A stretch of DNA of 7,337 bases from NCBI GenBank assembly GCA_025455345.1, contig JALOMS010000230.1, positions 1-7,337 of the forward strand, given 5' to 3'. The notes under the pieces are model-generated. The model searched no databases, had not been told where the DNA came from, and saw only the letters and a list, made by a program, of their open reading frames with translations. The stretch comes from Thermoflexibacter sp. (lineage in GTDB: Bacteria > Bacteroidota > Bacteroidia > Cytophagales > Thermoflexibacteraceae). The translations under genes were made by a program, and so were the position numbers. Positions within the stretch are counted from its first letter, which is position 1, and each line of letters begins with the position of its first letter. This document shows, one piece after another, positions 5,781 through 7,337 of the stretch.

Positions 5781-6107
5781 ATGACAATAGAAGAAGCTCA
5801 AAATGTGGTAGATAAGTGGATTAACTCCATAGGGGTGAGATATTACAGTGAACTGACTAATACTGCTATTCTTATGGAAGAAGTAGGCGAGGTAGCAAGG
5901 ATTATGGCGCGCAAGTACGGCGACCAATCTTTCAAAGAGTCTGATAAAGAGATAGATTTGGCTGATGAGATGGCTGACGTACTGTTTGTACTGATTTGTT
6001 TGGCAAACCAAACAGGTATCAATCTAACGGAGGCTTTGGAAAAAAATTTAAATAAAAAGACCCAAAGAGATGCTGAAAGACATAAAAATAATGAGAAACT
6101 AAAATAA
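5781..6107 (+). CDS. MazG-fold nucleotide pyrophosphohydrolase
   Basis: The 108-residue protein is a short all-alpha NTP pyrophosphohydrolase. Members convert nucleoside triphosphates, often non-canonical dNTPs, to monophosphates and pyrophosphate with Mg2+. The metal-binding acid motif is complete: Glu34-x-x-Glu37 in EEVGEVAR and Glu63-x-x-Asp66 in DEMADVLFVL, followed by CLANQTGINL, which closes the four-helix core. The basic tail (residues 89-108) is typical of the short Bacteroidota family. Its nearness to hisH raises the thought of HisE, which belongs to the same superfamily, but its sequence is the generic nucleotide pyrophosphohydrolase type. The start ATG at 5781 gives the normal N terminus (TIEEAQ..VD.WI). 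It leads a likely operon: the membrane protein gene starts four bases after its stop. The exact substrate cannot be told. Confidence 0.92.
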   Translation: MTIEEAQNVVDKWINSIGVRYYSELTNTAILMEEVGEVARIMARKYGDQSFKESDKEIDLADEMADVLFVLICLANQTGINLTEALEKNLNKKTQRDAERHKNNEKLK

Positions 6108-6111
6108 AAAA

Positions 6112-6594
6112 ATGGACAAGACTAAGATACGAGAGCGACTTTTTAAATCTATTATTTTTTATTTACTATTAATTAGTCAAATTGTAATAGGGCTTTTTCG
6201 TGAAAAAATCACAGCAAACTTAGACCAAATACCTTCTCTGTATCTTAGTAATAAAGAAAAATCTATATTACAATCTTTTTTTTTACAATTAGAGCAAAAA
6301 ATTCCCGTATTCTTGAATAACTTTGGCATACTGAGTCTTGCCCCTTTTTTTCTTAGTATTGTACTTGGGTGTTTGTCTTTGCATTTTAATTGGAGTTTAA
6401 AAACTTTCTCTAAGAACTTTGTAATCATTGTGCTAATCTATTACCTAATTTCTACCTTTCTTGTTTATTCATTCACAGCCTACCCTTATTTTGTACGGGT
6501 TTGGCATGATTTTACAGATATTTATTATTCGCCACTCCTACTAATTTTTTTGTTTTTTATTTTTAAAATAATGCAAGGCAGACAAACGAATTAA
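6112..6594 (+). CDS. Small four-helix membrane protein, unknown function
   Basis: I do not recognise this 160-residue protein. It starts with a basic segment (DKTKIRER) and has four hydrophobic stretches at about 12-29, 71-91, 102-123 and 138-154, so it should be an inner-membrane protein. By the positive-inside rule the basic N terminus is likely cytoplasmic, and the loop at 30-70, with mixed charge (EKITANLDQ, SNKEKS), would be periplasmic. It is rich in Phe, Leu, Ile and Tyr and has no motif that I can match to a transporter or enzyme. The ATG is four bases after the MazG-like stop, so the two are probably co-transcribed; whether they cooperate is unknown. The composition (very A+T-rich, with long T runs) is more extreme than in its neighbours, which for a hydrophobic protein is expected. 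Confidence 0.8.
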   Translation: MDKTKIRERLFKSIIFYLLLISQIVIGLFREKITANLDQIPSLYLSNKEKSILQSFFLQLEQKIPVFLNNFGILSLAPFFLSIVLGCLSLHFNWSLKTFSKNFVIIVLIYYLISTFLVYSFTAYPYFVRVWHDFTDIYYSPLLLIFLFFIFKIMQGRQTN

Positions 6595-6604
6595 TTAAAA
6601 TGTA

Positions 6605-6612
6605 TAGATTTG
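6605..6612 (+). promoter_or_regulatory. Candidate -7 element TAGATTTG upstream of the TPR gene
   Basis: TAGATTTG is an exact TAnnTTTG match placed 45 bases before the ATG at 6658, in a 63-bp spacer following the membrane protein gene. No good TTTG is seen 19-21 bases upstream, so the match rests on the -7 box alone. It would give the TPR gene its own promoter. Confidence 0.3.
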
Positions 6613-6657
6613 TATAAAAATTATTATTATATCTTAATAAAATATTGATAATCAATA

Positions 6658-7337
6658 ATGTGTAAATGGCGATTCATAATCTGTTTCTTATTTGCATTCT
6701 CAATAACTTTTAATCTATCTGCTCAAAAACAAGAAGTTATAGATAGTTTGAAAAACTTATTGATTACAGCCAAAGAAGATACTAACAAGGTAAGTATTAT
6801 GAATCAATTGTGGGCAGAATACTTTTATGTCAAACCTGCAACTGCCAAAACCTACCTTCAACAAGCCTTAGAATTATCACAAAAACTCAAATATCGCAAA
6901 GGAGAATCTACTACCTTGTTTTACTTAGGTACTTTCAATTACCACAAAGGGAACTATCCGCAAGCCTTAGAATATTACGAACGGGCAGAAGCTCTCGCCA
7001 GAGAAATCAATTATCAAAAAATAATAGGTAATGCGATGTCTTCTAAGGGCTTAGTTTTTTACAAACAAGGGAGCTATCTCAAAGCCTTAGATTTGCACTT
7101 ACAGACTATGCGCCTTGCCGAGCAGACCCAAGATACTATTCTAAAAGCCTCAAGCCTAAATAATATTGGACTTATTTATGAGAAACAAAATGACCGCAAG
7201 CAAGCAATGAATTATTTTCAACAAGCATTGCTCTACTACAAATACATCAAAATTCCTCAATCTACGGCTTATGTTTCTAATAATATAGCTCGCCTCATGG
7301 AAAAAGATGGAAACTTTACAGAAGCTCTTTATTATTA
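6658..7337 (+). CDS. Secreted TPR-repeat protein, N-terminal part (runs off the window)
   Basis: A frame opens at the ATG at 6658 and has no stop to the window edge, giving 226 codons plus two bases. Residues 1-22 (MCKWRFIICFLFAFSITFNLSA) form a classical signal peptide with likely cleavage before QKQE, so the following part is periplasmic. From about residue 45 tetratricopeptide repeats follow with an exact 40-residue period: NYPQAL at 99, SYLKAL at 139, DRKQAM at 179 and NFTEAL at 219, each ahead of a second helix. The segment IDSLKNLLITAKEDTNKV is typical of Cytophagales proteins in which such TPRs precede a transmembrane helix and then a histidine kinase, a class III adenylate/guanylate cyclase or a DNA-binding domain. 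The output domain lies outside this window, so a sensor role is an inference. A stand-alone TPR protein is also possible. Confidence 0.88.
   Translation, partial: MCKWRFIICFLFAFSITFNLSAQKQEVIDSLKNLLITAKEDTNKVSIMNQLWAEYFYVKPATAKTYLQQALELSQKLKYRKGESTTLFYLGTFNYHKGNYPQALEYYERAEALAREINYQKIIGNAMSSKGLVFYKQGSYLKALDLHLQTMRLAEQTQDTILKASSLNNIGLIYEKQNDRKQAMNYFQQALLYYKYIKIPQSTAYVSNNIARLMEKDGNFTEALYY

Noticed and set aside
5781..6107. HisE (phosphoribosyl-ATP pyrophosphohydrolase) for the MazG-fold gene
   Set aside because: The EEVGEVAR...DEMADVLFVLICLANQTG pattern is that of short nucleotide pyrophosphohydrolases, and HisE is usually fused to HisI in this phylum.
1..7337. CRISPR array, tRNA/rRNA genes, phage or defence system
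   Set aside because: There are no regularly spaced direct repeats of 24-40 bases, no recognisable tRNA or rRNA segments, and no integrase, nuclease, toxin or transposase gene; the window is mostly housekeeping genes.

Overview
The window is A+T-rich bacterial DNA that looks like Bacteroidota, probably from the Cytophagales side. The start codons I checked are preceded by A-rich leaders rather than a Shine-Dalgarno sequence. Several upstream regions carry the Bacteroidota -7 promoter motif TAnnTTTG. The last gene is the secreted TPR type that is very common in Cytophagales. Stops are nearly all TAA. The genus cannot be read from this sequence.

Layout, left to right: a complete dihydrolipoyl dehydrogenase gene (lpdA, +, 40-1431) preceded by a short heptanucleotide tandem repeat; a convergent spacer with a dispersed inverted-repeat element and a near-ideal bidirectional terminator; a DUF58/VWA-like protein (-, 1656-2537); a spacer with a nested inverted repeat; a CoxG-family SRPBCC protein (-, 2764-3270); a 162-bp divergent promoter region; a lone complex I subunit gene (nuoD, +, 3433-4650); a 374-bp gene-free stretch (4651-5024) made of two heptanucleotide repeat tracts flanking a MITE-like element with perfect 16-bp terminal inverted repeats; a lone hisH (+, start moved to 5025); a second copy of the dispersed repeat; a MazG-fold nucleotide pyrophosphohydrolase (5781-6107) four bases ahead of a small four-helix membrane protein (6112-6594); and the 5' part of a secreted TPR protein (6658 to the window edge) that stays open at the end.

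Most genes are core metabolism or housekeeping: the E3 enzyme of 2-oxoacid dehydrogenases, a respiratory complex I subunit, histidine biosynthesis and nucleotide-pool sanitation. They are arranged as singletons, not in their usual operons: nuoD has no other nuo gene beside it and hisH has no hisA/hisF beside it. The CoxG-like and DUF58 genes form a same-strand pair that recalls the accessory genes of CO dehydrogenase clusters, but no CO dehydrogenase gene is present. CoxG and nuoD are divergent neighbours, and both families have links to quinones, so a shared respiratory role is possible but unproven.

I see no defence system, CRISPR array, prophage, transposase, tRNA or rRNA. The unexplained structure lies in the spacers: period-7 tandem repeats at three sites, the MITE-like element, two copies of a 49-bp dispersed repeat, and a 12-bp inverted repeat upstream of the DUF58 gene.
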